This document shows, in pieces, positions 50,927 to 58,753 of a stretch of 64,000 nt of DNA. A program made the position numbers and the translations under genes. The notes under the pieces were generated by a model. That model did no database searches and was not told the DNA's origin. It saw nothing but the letters and a program-made list of their open reading frames with translations. Every line of letters begins with the position of its first letter. Position 1 is the stretch's first letter. Source of the stretch: Roseimicrobium gellanilyticum (lineage in GTDB: Bacteria; Verrucomicrobiota; Verrucomicrobiia; Verrucomicrobiales; Verrucomicrobiaceae); assembly GCF_003315205.1 (NCBI RefSeq), contig NZ_QNRR01000007.1, positions 310,001 to 374,000 on the forward strand, written 5' to 3'.

Positions 50927-52916
50927 TGCACACCTCCGTCTTGAGTCTGATTCCTTTGTAGCCCCTTTGAGTGCCCGATCCTACTGGTATGTCATGCCTT
51001 AACGCAGCCTGATGTATTTCCATCATGTACCTCGGTAGCTGAGCATTTACGTCTTTCGGGTTCATTGGTTGCATGCCCTGCTGTTCGCAATAGGTATAGT
51101 ACCCTTGTTGAAGATATTTTACCGTCAGGGTGCATGACGGATTTTTGACTATTCCATCGCGCACAAATGCTTTCACGCTGTCTGACTGTTGAAGCAGCAA
51201 GTCTACGCGAGCCAGCTGGGTTTGCGTAAGGATGTAGTCCCCATGGTCTCTCAGCTCCCGTTGCAGCTTAATGGCGCCTTCGACCATCCAACGAAGTATT
51301 CCGGGACCTTCCTCTTTAAGAAGCTTTTCGGCGTAGCCCACAATCTTTCTTTCGACAGGTGGACGGTCATATTTGACTGCCAACAGGCGTCTGAACCAAG
51401 CACCCACATCACCTTCGAGACGCACATTCAAATCAGCATTGCATGTGATTCCCACGTTGAAGTTCCCACGTATTTGAACTCGGTTGTTAAACCCCTTCTT
51501 TTCGGCTTCCAATAGATCGCCACCAATCAAGGCTTTGACCACACTTGCGCTTTTGAGACTCATAAAATCGGCAGCTACATCCTTACCTGACAAGAGTGTC
51601 TTCCCATTGAAGGCGTAGAGCTCGAACGGTTTGCTCAATTGTTCAGTGCGTAGTTGTGCCACATTGTTCGTTCCGATGACACTTTCCAAGATAGTCATCA
51701 GGGTAGACTTCCCTCCGCCAGGAGTTCCCAGCAGCAGGAGCATCCGTTGAGCGTCGTTCCTACCCATCAAGACTGCGCCCGCCCATCGCTGTATCAGACT
51801 GATGTCTTCTTCATTCAATGCTGGCCCCAGGAGTTCGTTCAAGAACTGGGGGCATTGAGCTTCGGGGGCATACTCATAGGGACAAACGTTGCGGGAATAG
51901 AAATCAGGGTGAAATCCTCGCAGTTCGACATCATCACCCTCAAAACAAATCATGCCGTTCTTCACGTGGATGGCAGGAGGGCGATTGTGAAACACGCCCG
52001 GTTTCTCGGCCATGAAGCGAAGCTGATTAGTTAGGGAAGACGCCGTGTGGTCGTTGCAACGGTAATGTAGACTGGGAAGGCCGGAGTCTTTTGCTACTTC
52101 GCCGATTCTTTCCAGGAACTTTCGCTTGATGGTTTCGACCGTTGCAATATTCCAAATGCCTGAATCGGGATGGTACAGGAAAAACTCCCCAAGTGAGGAG
52201 TCGAATACCACTCGGTTCTCTAGCATAAAAGCTTCAACGAAGAACTTCTGATTGAGCGTTACTGTTCCTCTCTCGGAGATGGAGAACGGTTCACCTGCGT
52301 CTTCGGTCAGGAGGTCGAAATCTGATTTGACCCATGGGAGCTTCAGGTGGGACGGCCAATGAATGTCCTCGAATGAAATCTCAATCGGGGGTGCTCTATG
52401 AACGAAGCTATACTGGTTTCCTGAAGGATGGGTACCTTGGATGACCGATTGATTGCCGGTTGATCTCCACTCGCCCCAGGCATTTCCGGCCTCTGTGACG
52501 AATTTGATAGGCGCAGGGTAGGGGGAGGTCATCCGAACCCACAACTGCTCTCCACGAGCGCCCTTTGAGCGAAGCGTGGTGCGTAGGCGGGGATTGAGAG
52601 CGAGGAAGGGCTCTACCTCATCGTCGGAGTCAATGTCGATGGTGCACAGCCCTCCAGATGGGTCACCCAGAAGGACCCCGGTGTTCCCCGATTCACTGAG
52701 GTCGCGGAGGTAACAGGGGTTCTCCATCTCAGAGACATCAGTCTTCTGCCAGCCGCAGATTACCGGGTATTTTGTGCCGGCGGAGATTGGCAGGAGAATG
52801 ACGTCGGGTCCTAGGAGTTCCCTGAGGCTCTCTATACGGGCGGCCTGCGTTGTGTTTTCGTTTGCGGAGAGCTTCGGTGAGCTCTGGTCTGTCTCTTGTT
52901 TTTTTGTGTTTTCCAT
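50916..52916 (-). CDS. Prim-Pol / D5-type helicase replication protein (P4-like)
   Basis: 666 residues. N-terminal bifunctional primase-polymerase domain (about 30-220): VILLPISAGTKYPVICGWQK, the metal-binding DxD in LCTIDIDSDDEVE, RGEQLWVRMTS. Then D5_N and SF3 helicase: Walker A LLLGTPGGGKSTLM, KTLLSGKDVAADFM, FNVGITCNADLN, WFRRLLAVKYDRPP; a winged-helix end. It would prime and unwind at the element's own origin. A second D5-type helicase at 55255 is related. An HTH gene precedes it and the CHC2-like gene follows. Confidence 0.88.
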   Translation of the reverse strand: MENTKKQETDQSSPKLSANENTTQAARIESLRELLGPDVILLPISAGTKYPVICGWQKTDVSEMENPCYLRDLSESGNTGVLLGDPSGGLCTIDIDSDDEVEPFLALNPRLRTTLRSKGARGEQLWVRMTSPYPAPIKFVTEAGNAWGEWRSTGNQSVIQGTHPSGNQYSFVHRAPPIEISFEDIHWPSHLKLPWVKSDFDLLTEDAGEPFSISERGTVTLNQKFFVEAFMLENRVVFDSSLGEFFLYHPDSGIWNIATVETIKRKFLERIGEVAKDSGLPSLHYRCNDHTASSLTNQLRFMAEKPGVFHNRPPAIHVKNGMICFEGDDVELRGFHPDFYSRNVCPYEYAPEAQCPQFLNELLGPALNEEDISLIQRWAGAVLMGRNDAQRMLLLLGTPGGGKSTLMTILESVIGTNNVAQLRTEQLSKPFELYAFNGKTLLSGKDVAADFMSLKSASVVKALIGGDLLEAEKKGFNNRVQIRGNFNVGITCNADLNVRLEGDVGAWFRRLLAVKYDRPPVERKIVGYAEKLLKEEGPGILRWMVEGAIKLQRELRDHGDYILTQTQLARVDLLLQQSDSVKAFVRDGIVKNPSCTLTVKYLQQGYYTYCEQQGMQPMNPKDVNAQLPRYMMEIHQAALRHDIPVGSGTQRGYKGIRLKTEVCNED

Positions 52917-53035
52917 AATGAAATACTGACTGTCCGGTCGATTCCGTCGTAACCGGTGTGATGTGCCCGTTGAGCAAGCGTTTCTTGCATCCGCTCACGG
53001 AAGGCGAATTGATGTGGGTTAAACTCGGAGGCCAT
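52832..53035 (-). CDS. Possible small ORF linking the HTH and primase genes
   Basis: 67 residues from ATG 53035 (MASEFNPHQFAFRERMQETL), overlapping the HTH gene stop by 17 bp and the primase gene start by 85 bp in another frame. The first 40 residues look protein-like (hydrophilic helices), the rest is basic. May be a coupling leader that carries ribosomes to the primase start. Real product uncertain. Confidence 0.35.
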   Translation of the reverse strand: MASEFNPHQFAFRERMQETLAQRAHHTGYDGIDRTVSISLWKTQKNKRQTRAHRSSPQTKTQRRPPV

Positions 53036-53351
53036 ATGCATTGGCGAGGTCCACGATGAACGCCCTGAGCACCTCCGGTGCGATCAGGCGGAGACCATTG
53101 GAGCTTCTTTCGTAGGGAATCAGCTTCGGGTCTGTGATGGCGCGTGCTGCGGTATGTCGGTCTATCCCGAGTATCGTCGCAGCGGTAGGCAACGTGAGGT
53201 ACCTTGCACTGCTGTGGCTCGTCCTTTGTTTGGACTGAAACTCCTGGAAGCGGATGAAGCTTGCGGTGGGATTGATTCTGCGGAACAAGGGGGCGTATGA
53301 ACTTGCCTTGATAGCGGAAACTGAGTTTTTGATGCGTGTTGTTTTTTTCAT
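53019..53351 (-). CDS. Small HTH protein (excisionase-like)
   Basis: 110 residues. Basic N-terminus, then a MerR/Xis-like winged helix: ARYLTLPTAATILGIDRHTA, ARAITDPKLIPYERSSNGLR, LIAPEVLRAFIVDL. Small HTH genes of this kind precede D5-type primases in P4-like elements and act as excision or replication-control factors. The parallel gene at 56745 stands in the same place in the second module. Confidence 0.72.
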   Translation of the reverse strand: MKKTTRIKNSVSAIKASSYAPLFRRINPTASFIRFQEFQSKQRTSHSSARYLTLPTAATILGIDRHTAARAITDPKLIPYERSSNGLRLIAPEVLRAFIVDLANAYGLRV

Positions 53352-53406
53352 AAGATGGTCTTCTAACGCGCCTGAAAACAGCGGGTGTGCATGGCCACGA
53401 AGAGCG

Positions 53407-53457
53407 CGGAGTTGTACTCCGTTCTTTTAGGGCTTTGCCCAGCGGGGCTGTTTTTAG
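53407..53457 (+). terminator. Two hairpins with T-tracts in a long spacer
   Basis: CGGAGT-TGT-ACTCCG followed by TTCTTTT (53407-53428), then GCCC-AGCG-GGGC followed by TGTTTTT (53437-53455). Both are in plus orientation, but no plus-strand gene lies upstream, so they may end an unannotated short RNA starting near 53370 or be fortuitous. The 420-bp spacer 53352-53772 otherwise holds no recognised gene. Confidence 0.4.
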
Positions 53458-53672
53458 CTCCTTGCTGGGGTCCGTGCGGTGACTACCTAGTCAGGGTCGC
53501 GTTCAGAACTGGCGGGAAAATAACACGGCAATGCGAAAAGTCAACATGTCTTATGCATCTCTCTTAAAGATACCTATCTCCAGTGCACCTTATCGATAGC
53601 GCCGGTGTGCCTGACTATGGGGGTGAAATAGCCCCGGTGCTCGTGCAAACTCCCAACCGACTTGAGAAAAGT

Positions 53673-53690
53673 GGTCCGAGACGTCCGAGG
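53673..53690. repeat. TCGGAC-N3-TCGGAC motif (right-end type)
   Basis: GGTCCGAGACGTCCGAGG, the reverse complement of the TCGGACGTCTCGGACC left end. About 30 bp before it CGTGCAAACTCCCAACC recalls the B core weakly, so it may be a decayed repeat element. It lies 83 bp past the parB stop. Confidence 0.6.
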
Positions 53691-53772
53691 GGAGGTTGTA
53701 CCATGTCGAGGCGGATTCTAATGAAGAGATAGCCCCGTCCCAGCTGGTGGCCGGAACGAGGCTCATTATTGC

Positions 53773-54936
53773 TTAGATATCAATCTCCACGCCCAGGCTC
53801 TTAAGGGTTCGGAAGAAGTAGTCGCCGAACTCTTTCCATTCCTGAATTCGCTCCGCCGGAAAAGTATCGAGGGAGCGAAGGCCATCAGTGATGTTGTCGA
53901 GAAGGTCGATGGCCTGATCAAGGTCCTTCGCGTCCCATTTCCTGCGTGCCAGCTCCTCCGGTTCACCATCCTCTTCGACAAGAGGCGGTGCAGGGATGAC
54001 CTCATCCTCAGTGCCCCTGTCTTCCTCGACCGCCTCCGACTGAGAGGAACTCGCGATATAGGGGGCTGGGGCTGGCTTTGGCGCGTCAAATACCGCTTTC
54101 AGCGCACTTCCGAGTTCCGCTAGGTTTAGCCCCTTCCCGGTCGTGATCTGCTTTCTAGCGGTGCCTTGCATCCGAAAATGAGGGAGCTCCGGTTCCCCCT
54201 GCTCGTCTTCGACCTCGCCGGAGACATCAGTTTGGGCGGGACCTTCAGCTTCATCTTCCACATCGCTAACCTGCGTGCGAGCGCGCAAGGGTTGCAGCCC
54301 CTTTGTCTTCAAGACCTCTCCAGCGGCGTGGATCGACTCCTCATTAAGAATGCGGAGCAATTCATCAGCCTCGTCGATTGCGCCGTCGCGCCGGAGCTCA
54401 TCTGCTTTGTCCAGCACCTTCAATCCCATGGCCGCAGTGACGCCTGACAGGTCCACCTTCTTTGCGGCGATGTCGCGAGCTTTGCCTTTTTCAGCGGGTG
54501 CAAACTTCTTCACACCCTCCGGTCCGTTGGTGGATTGGCGGAGCTTGGCCTTCTCTGATTCGATGCGACGGTATTCTCGATACTCCCGAAGCTTTTGCTC
54601 GGTGGTTTTCGTCCTGTACTGATTTCCATCAAGGATTCTCTCATGAGCTTCATTCTCGGTGAGCGTCCTTGCGATGACGATGACAGGCACCGATTCCAGG
54701 CCGCATGCGACGGCTGCAGCATGCCTTCTGTGGCCGCTGATGATGGTGTTCTTGCTATCAATGATGATGGGGGTCCGGATTCCGTGCTCGCGTACGGATT
54801 CTTCAAGGCCCTGGTCGGCGTCTGTCTTCCCGTAAAGCTGCGCATTGAAAGGATGGGGAATGAGGGCAGCGGGGGAGATGTTCTTGTACTCGGAGCCGGA
54901 GACTGCTTCGTCGATGTTTGATGATGAAAATTTCAT
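53773..54936 (-). CDS. parB: ParB-like protein
   Basis: 387 residues from ATG 54936 (MKFSSSNIDEAVSGSEYKNI); an upstream reading to 55107 has a poor N-terminus. ParB/Srx N-terminal domain with HPFNAQLYGKT, LEESVREHGIRTPIIIDSKN, IISGHRRHAAAVACGLESVP and NEAHERILDGNQYRTKTTEQ. The C-terminal half is acidic and Pro-rich with a helical end. The ParA partner is not present. GHRRHAAA is the CTP-binding motif region of ParB-type proteins. Role: partition, plasmid-like copy control or transcription regulation of the element. Its DNA site is not known; the island's TCGGAC motif is one candidate. Confidence 0.85.
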   Translation of the reverse strand: MKFSSSNIDEAVSGSEYKNISPAALIPHPFNAQLYGKTDADQGLEESVREHGIRTPIIIDSKNTIISGHRRHAAAVACGLESVPVIVIARTLTENEAHERILDGNQYRTKTTEQKLREYREYRRIESEKAKLRQSTNGPEGVKKFAPAEKGKARDIAAKKVDLSGVTAAMGLKVLDKADELRRDGAIDEADELLRILNEESIHAAGEVLKTKGLQPLRARTQVSDVEDEAEGPAQTDVSGEVEDEQGEPELPHFRMQGTARKQITTGKGLNLAELGSALKAVFDAPKPAPAPYIASSSQSEAVEEDRGTEDEVIPAPPLVEEDGEPEELARRKWDAKDLDQAIDLLDNITDGLRSLDTFPAERIQEWKEFGDYFFRTLKSLGVEIDI

Positions 54937-55254
54937 GGTAGTAAAATTCTGTTTTTGCGATTGGATATAGGAACCGCCCCAGGGCATCGGGGCCAGCATT
55001 GCCGTCTCGAGTACGGCCGTCGCAAGAATTTCACCCTGACTCCGCCAGCGACCGTGTTTCGGATCGCGCTGGCTGGAGCTTGGCGCCTTCATCATCAAGG
55101 CTGCCACGGGTAAGAGAACGCAACTTCCAAGTGGAACTAGAGGTCACTAGGAAGTGAGTCGAGTATGCGCTATATGGTTATGTTATGCAACGGAAAAGTG
55201 TGTTTTATCTAACGAAAGATAGCAGCTAGATATCGACGGATATCGCCAAACATA
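54937..55254. other. Spacer between the helicase gene and parB, possible origin
   Basis: About 320 bp without a recognised gene between the D5-type helicase and parB. The part nearest the helicase end is AT-rich (GCTATATGGTTATGTTATGC, then TTTTATCTAACGAAAGATAG) and ends with a tandem GATATCGACG-GATATCG (55231-55248). AT-rich sequence plus short repeats beside parB and replication genes would suit an origin, but this is only a suggestion. Confidence 0.3.
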
Positions 55255-56748
55255 TTACGGTGCCTCTGTCGCATCGCGCTTGACGGCAATCCCGCGAAAA
55301 CCGCGGACTGACTTTCCATCCCGCTTGATGTCATGGCTCCGATGCAGGCCATGATGGGTTAACATGAGCTCTCCTAAGGCGTTTTGAAGCTTGCGCTCGG
55401 ACAGGGGCTTCCACCCGTGTTCGCGACACATCTCCGCATACGCGTGATAGATCTCCTCGACGCTCATGTCGTTCGTCCCTGGTGCCAGAGCATCGCGGAC
55501 AAACACCACTTCGCTTTGTGATGCATTGACGAAGTCCTGCCTGCGCGTCTTTTGCTCCTCGGTGAGGCTGAAGAATCCGGTGCGTAGAATTTCTTCCCTA
55601 GCCGCGAGGTAGCCCTCAACCAGCCAGCACAGAATTCCGTCTCCCTCTTCTTCCAGCAGCACCTTATCGAAGTTCGCGATGCGTTCGGAGGGGCTCTTGC
55701 TGAACTCGATGGGGATCATTCGTCTAAGCCACGCCTCGGCATCCCCTGCAATCTTGAGCAAGGGGAGTTCGTTGGCGGTGACGATGACGTTGAACTTGCC
55801 TTCGAGATGGTGCTTGCCTCCGAATTTCTGTTCCGTCTCAATGCGATCTGCCCCGGTGAGCCACTTTAGCGACGAGCCCCCATTCTGAAGGAAGTCAGGT
55901 GTGACGTCCTTCGCGACCAGCAGATCTTTGCCCTGGTACGAGTGCGTCTCGAATCGGGTAGAGAGCTGTTCCGTGCGCAGGTGAGCCATCCGGTGCGTGC
56001 CAATAATGGCCTCGAATACGGAGATAGCCGTACTTTTGCCAGTGCCGCCCTTCCCAGTGAGCACGAGAATGCCCTGCGCCGGATTCCCCGCCACGAGCAT
56101 GCTTCCCAGAACACGTTGAAGCAAAGGAAGGTCATCCTCATGCTTCAGCGCCGGTTTAAGCAGGTCTTCCACCCAACGCGGACATTGCAGCATCGGTTTC
56201 AAGTTCACAGGCATCTGCGCCGTAAACCGGTCTTCTGGCTGAGGCGCCCGGAGCTTGGGCTTGGAGCCTGAGAGATCCAGGACCCCATTTTTCACGAGCA
56301 GCAATCGAGGTTCGTGGTCGAAGTTATCGCCGAAGGAGCTGTAGCCCTTCAGGGTTTCGATGACCTTGCTGCTCATCTGGGGGGTCACCTTGTGATTGAG
56401 CTTCGAGAGGGGGATATCCCGCTCCCGTGCAAGCGTTTTCACAAGTTGATTAACCTCTCGAACGGCCTGATGGAAGTTCTTAGGCTTCCAGACGCCGGTG
56501 TCCTCACTGTACTGGCGGAGTTGCTGGGAGTTGTCGTCCCAACACACCCCAGCATGCTGTGCGTACCTCTGAGCCAAGGCTGTCCAGTTGAGGAGCACCG
56601 TTTTCTCGGTGTCCTCAAAGTATTCGCCTTCCCTCTGCTCAATGGCATCGAGAGGCGTGTTGACCTGCTCGTTCTCGGGTGGAAGTGAGGAATTACCGTC
56701 ACGACCGTCCGCCGAAGGCATGATTTCGTACTGGATGAGTTCGCTCAT
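55255..56748 (-). CDS. D5/P4-type SF3 helicase (second replication module)
   Basis: 497 residues. D5_N region (LLLVKNGVLDLSG, PVNLKPMLQCPRWVEDLLKP) and SF3 helicase with Walker A VLTGKGGTGKSTAI, LLVAKDVTPDFLQ, FNVIVTANELPLLK, WLRRMIPIEFSKSP, followed by a winged-helix end. It lacks the Prim-Pol domain of the protein at 50916, so priming must come from elsewhere, perhaps from that protein. The ATG overlaps the stop of the small HTH gene (56745-56748), giving tight coupling. Confidence 0.88.
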   Translation of the reverse strand: MSELIQYEIMPSADGRDGNSSLPPENEQVNTPLDAIEQREGEYFEDTEKTVLLNWTALAQRYAQHAGVCWDDNSQQLRQYSEDTGVWKPKNFHQAVREVNQLVKTLARERDIPLSKLNHKVTPQMSSKVIETLKGYSSFGDNFDHEPRLLLVKNGVLDLSGSKPKLRAPQPEDRFTAQMPVNLKPMLQCPRWVEDLLKPALKHEDDLPLLQRVLGSMLVAGNPAQGILVLTGKGGTGKSTAISVFEAIIGTHRMAHLRTEQLSTRFETHSYQGKDLLVAKDVTPDFLQNGGSSLKWLTGADRIETEQKFGGKHHLEGKFNVIVTANELPLLKIAGDAEAWLRRMIPIEFSKSPSERIANFDKVLLEEEGDGILCWLVEGYLAAREEILRTGFFSLTEEQKTRRQDFVNASQSEVVFVRDALAPGTNDMSVEEIYHAYAEMCREHGWKPLSERKLQNALGELMLTHHGLHRSHDIKRDGKSVRGFRGIAVKRDATEAP

Positions 56749-57062
56749 ACTGCCACCTCCTCGCCGTTGAGGCTGTTGAGGTAGTTCAGAAGCGAGCCCA
56801 CGTGGATCAGACGCACACCGCGAACGGCGTGCTTCTTCTTAAGCACGATGCTCTTTACCGGCGGCTTGTACCCATTGGCGGCACAAGGCAGAATGAGCTC
56901 GTTGAGTGCTGAGCGCGAGAGCCCTGTAAGAGGGCATTGCGCAGGTGATTTCGGGAGGCGGATGAAAGCCGGAAGGAGGTTGATTGCGGGACTATCTTCA
57001 GGCTCCGTGACCTCTGATTTTCGGGGACTTGATATTTTTGGTGGATGGAATTGGGTTAACAT
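56745..57062 (-). CDS. Small HTH protein (AlpA/excisionase-like)
   Basis: 105 residues from ATG 57062. C-terminal DNA-binding part: RLPKSPAQCPLTGLSRSALN, ELILPCAANGYKPPVKSIVL, KKKHAVRGVRLIHVGSLLNY. This Cys-Pro-Pro/Arg-Gly-Ile-Arg style HTH is common just upstream of D5-type helicases in verrucomicrobial elements. Likely excisionase or replication regulator. Overlaps the helicase gene by 4 bp. Confidence 0.72.
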   Translation of the reverse strand: MLTQFHPPKISSPRKSEVTEPEDSPAINLLPAFIRLPKSPAQCPLTGLSRSALNELILPCAANGYKPPVKSIVLKKKHAVRGVRLIHVGSLLNYLNSLNGEEVAV

Positions 57063-57117
57063 GACAACCCAGCCTTCCACAGTGAAAGTCGTCTCGCGAG
57101 ACGGCTAAAAAAGGCTT

Positions 57118-58017
57118 TTATGCGCTCCCAGTAAATCGGCGCGTGATCTCATCCAGAACGTGCTCCGCCTTCAGTTTTGCGAGCCGACGCTGTTCCATTC
57201 GGGACTGCATCGCCAAGAATGCCTTCGCTTTCGCCTTCTCGATGGCAGACCTCTCCGCATTGTCTATAATCTGTACGACACTCCGACCCGGCCCAGGAAC
57301 AAAGCCGTGTGTGATGAGCTGTTCTGCCTGCCTCCGAGCTCGGTTCCAGGAAGATTCACTGGCATACCTCGGCGCATGCTCACCGCAATGTTCGTCCCCT
57401 ACGGCGTTTAACGCGTCTTCCCAGTTGCCATAGTGACGCAACAATCGAAATGCACCCAGCAACTTTAGGAGCTCAAACGCATCCGTGCGTCCTCTGGTCT
57501 CCTTCACTGGGAAGAATGAAGGGCGGTGCCTCTCGAGCCACTTCTCAAAGCTTGCCTTCAGAGCTTCGTCACTTGCAGCCCAGTCCACTTCTATCGCGTG
57601 AACTGATGTCAATTCTTGAAATCCGGTGTCCTGTGGGAACTCTCGATACTCACCATCTTCATCGAAGAGGCGAGGGGGTGCAATCGTCAGCAATGGCCCT
57701 TCCAATGGGGCCACAGCTTTCATTGCCTTCGTCCTGATTTTGGCCGGGACTTTAAGCCATGGAATCTGAGGGAATTGTGAGAGTGTTGAGTAAAATGCAC
57801 TCCATCGCTTCTGCCAGTAGTAGTCTGCTGCGCAGGGATCTGAACAAGTGAGTGCCCATTCACTCTCCCGGCCATGTTTGACCTGTTCAATTGCCTTTTT
57901 CGATTCCCGAGCGAGCTCATATTCCAAGCAGTACTGCTTTTCATCACCGGGGCATTCGCTGAAGTCCCAATCTTCCTTGGAAAGCTTGGAGGGTGCTCGT
58001 TTCGCGGATCCATTCAT
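57118..58017 (-). CDS. Conserved element protein, unknown function
   Basis: 299 residues, no known domain. Hydrophilic, helical; notable parts are CPGDEKQYCLEYELARESKK (two cysteines), WAASDEALKASFEKWLERHR and LRHYGNWEDALNAVG. It starts the right-end replication module (57118 - HTH - D5 helicase - ParB) and may be its first gene. Similar proteins are met near integrases of verrucomicrobial islands (from memory, not checked). Confidence 0.55.
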   Translation of the reverse strand: MNGSAKRAPSKLSKEDWDFSECPGDEKQYCLEYELARESKKAIEQVKHGRESEWALTCSDPCAADYYWQKRWSAFYSTLSQFPQIPWLKVPAKIRTKAMKAVAPLEGPLLTIAPPRLFDEDGEYREFPQDTGFQELTSVHAIEVDWAASDEALKASFEKWLERHRPSFFPVKETRGRTDAFELLKLLGAFRLLRHYGNWEDALNAVGDEHCGEHAPRYASESSWNRARRQAEQLITHGFVPGPGRSVVQIIDNAERSAIEKAKAKAFLAMQSRMEQRRLAKLKAEHVLDEITRRFTGSA

Positions 58018-58167
58018 GCATCTGTGGCTTCTCTGATCGTTACGTCGGATAGCCTTGAATGGCGCTGAACCACGCTGAATTGTTTCGATTGTGAGTGACG
58101 GCTCGCTTTTTGAGCTCGGCTCCGCTTCGTCCGGCAGTCTCCGTGCTACCGAAGGTGTTCAAAGGAA

Positions 58168-58250
58168 ACGTCCGAACCGTCCGGGGATAGCCCCTTTCGG
58201 AAAGAGACATCCTGCGATGAAGCACAGGGGCTGGGAAGAATTTTACACTA
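58168..58250. repeat. Partial island repeat element in reverse orientation
   Basis: ACGTCCGAACCGTCCGGGG (58168-58186) followed after 49 bp by GAAGAATTTTACACT (58236-58250), the reverse complement of a B-core variant. Order and orientation match an inverted, decayed copy of the A-B-A' element; it closes the island next to the integrase relic. Confidence 0.6.
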
Positions 58251-58259
58251 CCAGAGTTC

Positions 58260-58460
58260 CTATGGCCCTTTCTGGGGTGCCGTAAAATCAGGCAAAGCCT
58301 CAGTCGCATTCTTCAGAGCTTCCTGGCCGACGTGGGTGTAGTGCTGGCTCATCTGTTCGCTGTCATGACCAATGAGCTCCATGACGACAGCCTGAGGGAT
58401 GCCGGCTTCTTTGAGTAGGGTGACAGCTGTGGACGCATAGCCGTTGCGTCGAAAAAATAA
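58260..58460 (-). pseudogene. Relic of a tyrosine recombinase C-terminus near the tRNA
   Basis: Minus strand reads NGYASTAVTLLKEAGIPQAV, VMELIGHDSEQMSQHYTHVG, QEALKNATEALPDF before a TAG. It carries the G-H box and catalytic Tyr (HYTHVG) of verrucomicrobial integrases, but the H-x-x-R box and the N-terminal domains are missing upstream, where the frame breaks. It is a remnant of an element that earlier occupied the same tRNA, or of the integrase of a second, tandem element whose other parts remain. Confidence 0.75.
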
Positions 58461-58571
58461 CTCCGTCCAAACATCTCCAAACGTAGTGAAATCTCCTCGA
58501 ACCTGTTACCCGAGGTCTTACCTACAGACCTTTTCAGCTATCTGGTGCCGACATAAACACCTCAAAATGAA

Positions 58572-58608
58572 AGAGGTGGCTCGAGCCGGAATCGAACCAG
58601 CGACACGA
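58572..58608. repeat. Right attachment site inside tRNA-Phe
   Basis: Identical to 4360-4396 over 37 bp; covers the 5-bp flank, acceptor 3' strand and T-arm up to the variable region of the tRNA gene. Integration there leaves the tRNA intact on this side. Confidence 0.88.
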
Positions 58609-58649
58609 GGATTTTCAATCCTCTGCTCTACCAACTGAGCTATCGAGCC
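58577..58649 (-). tRNA. tRNA-Phe (GAA anticodon)
   Basis: 73 nt on the minus strand: acceptor GGCTCGA/TCGAGCC, D-loop AGCTCAGTTGGTAGAGC, anticodon loop TTGAAAA with GAA, T-loop GGTTCGATTCCGG. 3' CCA is only partly encoded (ACC then T). Insertion target of the 54-kb element; the fragment at 4360 is the displaced copy of its 3' half. Confidence 0.95.
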
Positions 58650-58753
58650 TTTTCGGTTGGGGCGGGCAGTATGTCGTGTCGCGGGCTGCGTGCAAGGGGA
58701 AAGTGCTTTTTCTCAGCCTTGCTAAGCGAATTCCGTTTTTCTAAGGTGGCGGT

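Larger units (their letters stand above)
4360..58608. mobile_element. 54-kb integrative element in tRNA-Phe, composite genomic island
   Basis: A 37-bp perfect direct repeat bounds the region. The right copy is the 3' half of an intact tRNA-Phe gene; the left copy is a tRNA fragment with no other tRNA sequence next to it. A tyrosine recombinase starts about 120 bp inside the left repeat, and a broken recombinase lies 110 bp inside the right repeat. Content is typical of integrated elements: P4-type primase-helicases, ParB, DUF932, a beta-clamp homologue, small HTH regulators and several defence-like systems. No relaxase, coupling protein, type IV secretion, capsid, portal, terminase or tail genes were recognised, so it is either mobilised in trans or a defective element. 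Two replication modules, two integrase relics and a metabolic cargo block (17401-28140) suggest that it was assembled by repeated insertions. Boundaries follow directly from the sequence; mobility is inferred. Confidence 0.85.
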
